From NCBI RefSeq assembly GCF_949769225.1, contig NZ_CATKPB010000003.1: DNA of 64,000 bases; one strand, 5' to 3'. The DNA comes from Peptoniphilus_A genitalis. Lineage in GTDB: Bacteria > Bacillota > Clostridia > Tissierellales > Peptoniphilaceae. Below are positions 63,900 to 64,000 of the stretch, piece by piece. Numbering within the stretch: position 1 is the first letter of the stretch; the number at the start of each line of letters is the position of its first letter. The notes beneath the pieces are model-generated. The model was not told where the DNA came from. It saw only the letters and a list, made by a program, of their open reading frames with translations, and searched no databases. The translations under genes and the position numbers were made by a program.

Positions 63900-64000
63900 T
63901 TAGTAGTCGCAAGATATTAAATTTGGTAGGAAAATTTTTATTATAAAGTTTCCACCTTGATATTCTGCTTTAATTGTACCACCCATATTTTCAATTATAG
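63900..64000 (-). CDS. Sensor histidine kinase, C-terminal end (partial)
   Basis: About 33 codons before a TAA at 63902-63900, open to the window edge: '..IIENMGGTIKAEYQGGNFIIKIFLPN'. This is the end of a HATPase domain (the conserved helix ending I-I-E-x-M-G-G, then the last beta strands). It lies 110 nt upstream of the radical SAM gene on the same strand and may belong to a two-component system controlling the peptide locus. Confidence 0.78.
   Translation of the reverse strand, partial: IIENMGGTIKAEYQGGNFIIKIFLPNLISCDY

Noticed and set aside
1..64000. tRNA or rRNA genes
   Set aside because: None was recognised by eye on either strand; a tRNAscan run would be decisive.

Overview
The window is AT-rich DNA from a low-GC Gram-positive anaerobe. 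A clostridial-type Rnf complex, ECF transporters, a class III polyhydroxyalkanoate (PHA) synthase operon and Tn916-type accessory genes together suggest a peptoniphilaceous coccus of the Anaerococcus/Peptoniphilus type. The genus is inference. Nearly all genes lie on the minus strand. It is draft sequence: single Ns at 11242 and 37306 each sit between two copies of the same 227-nt stretch, so both 'duplications' are almost certainly unmerged contig ends.

Left to right: 1-2570 is a TetR-controlled ECF transporter operon. 2650-4230 is a decayed plasmid/ICE module (mobC, dnaC and repA fragments). 4247-11110 is a defence island: an AIPR-family protein with a nuclease-like N-terminus, an SF1 helicase, an unknown 218-aa protein, then a KilA-N pseudogene and a truncated hsdM. 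11837-16885 is the complete rnfCDGEAB operon. 17276-20006 is phaE-phaC-phaJ, followed by a degenerate 36-nt tandem repeat. 20600-28447 holds rpoC, rpoB and a DsrE-like gene, then murJ. 30327-39492 holds two paralogous copies of an ABC/FtsX efflux module, only one of which keeps its two-component system. 39630-44796 is a glycolytic operon (pgk-tpiA-gpmI-eno plus a histidine phosphatase).

From 44941 on the DNA is accessory. A plus-strand operon encodes a 31-aa leader ORF, a secreted protein and a small membrane peptide. A 7.2-kb segment bounded by two partial metG 3' ends carries a uracil-DNA glycosylase-like gene, a GntR/ABC transporter operon with a probable AUA start, an ABC-F resistance-type gene with an attenuator-like leader, and three copies of a DUF3847-like ORF. 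Then comes a Tn916-like integration module (integrase, ribbon-helix-helix protein, excisionase-like protein, sigma factor). The last 6 kb is a RiPP locus: radical SAM/SPASM enzyme, six-cysteine precursor peptide, an ABC ATPase/permease pair, a fused ABC exporter, and the end of a sensor kinase at the window edge.

The two strongest candidates for undescribed biology are the six-cysteine RiPP locus (58062-64000) and the AIPR/SF1-helicase/218-aa cluster (4247-8958).
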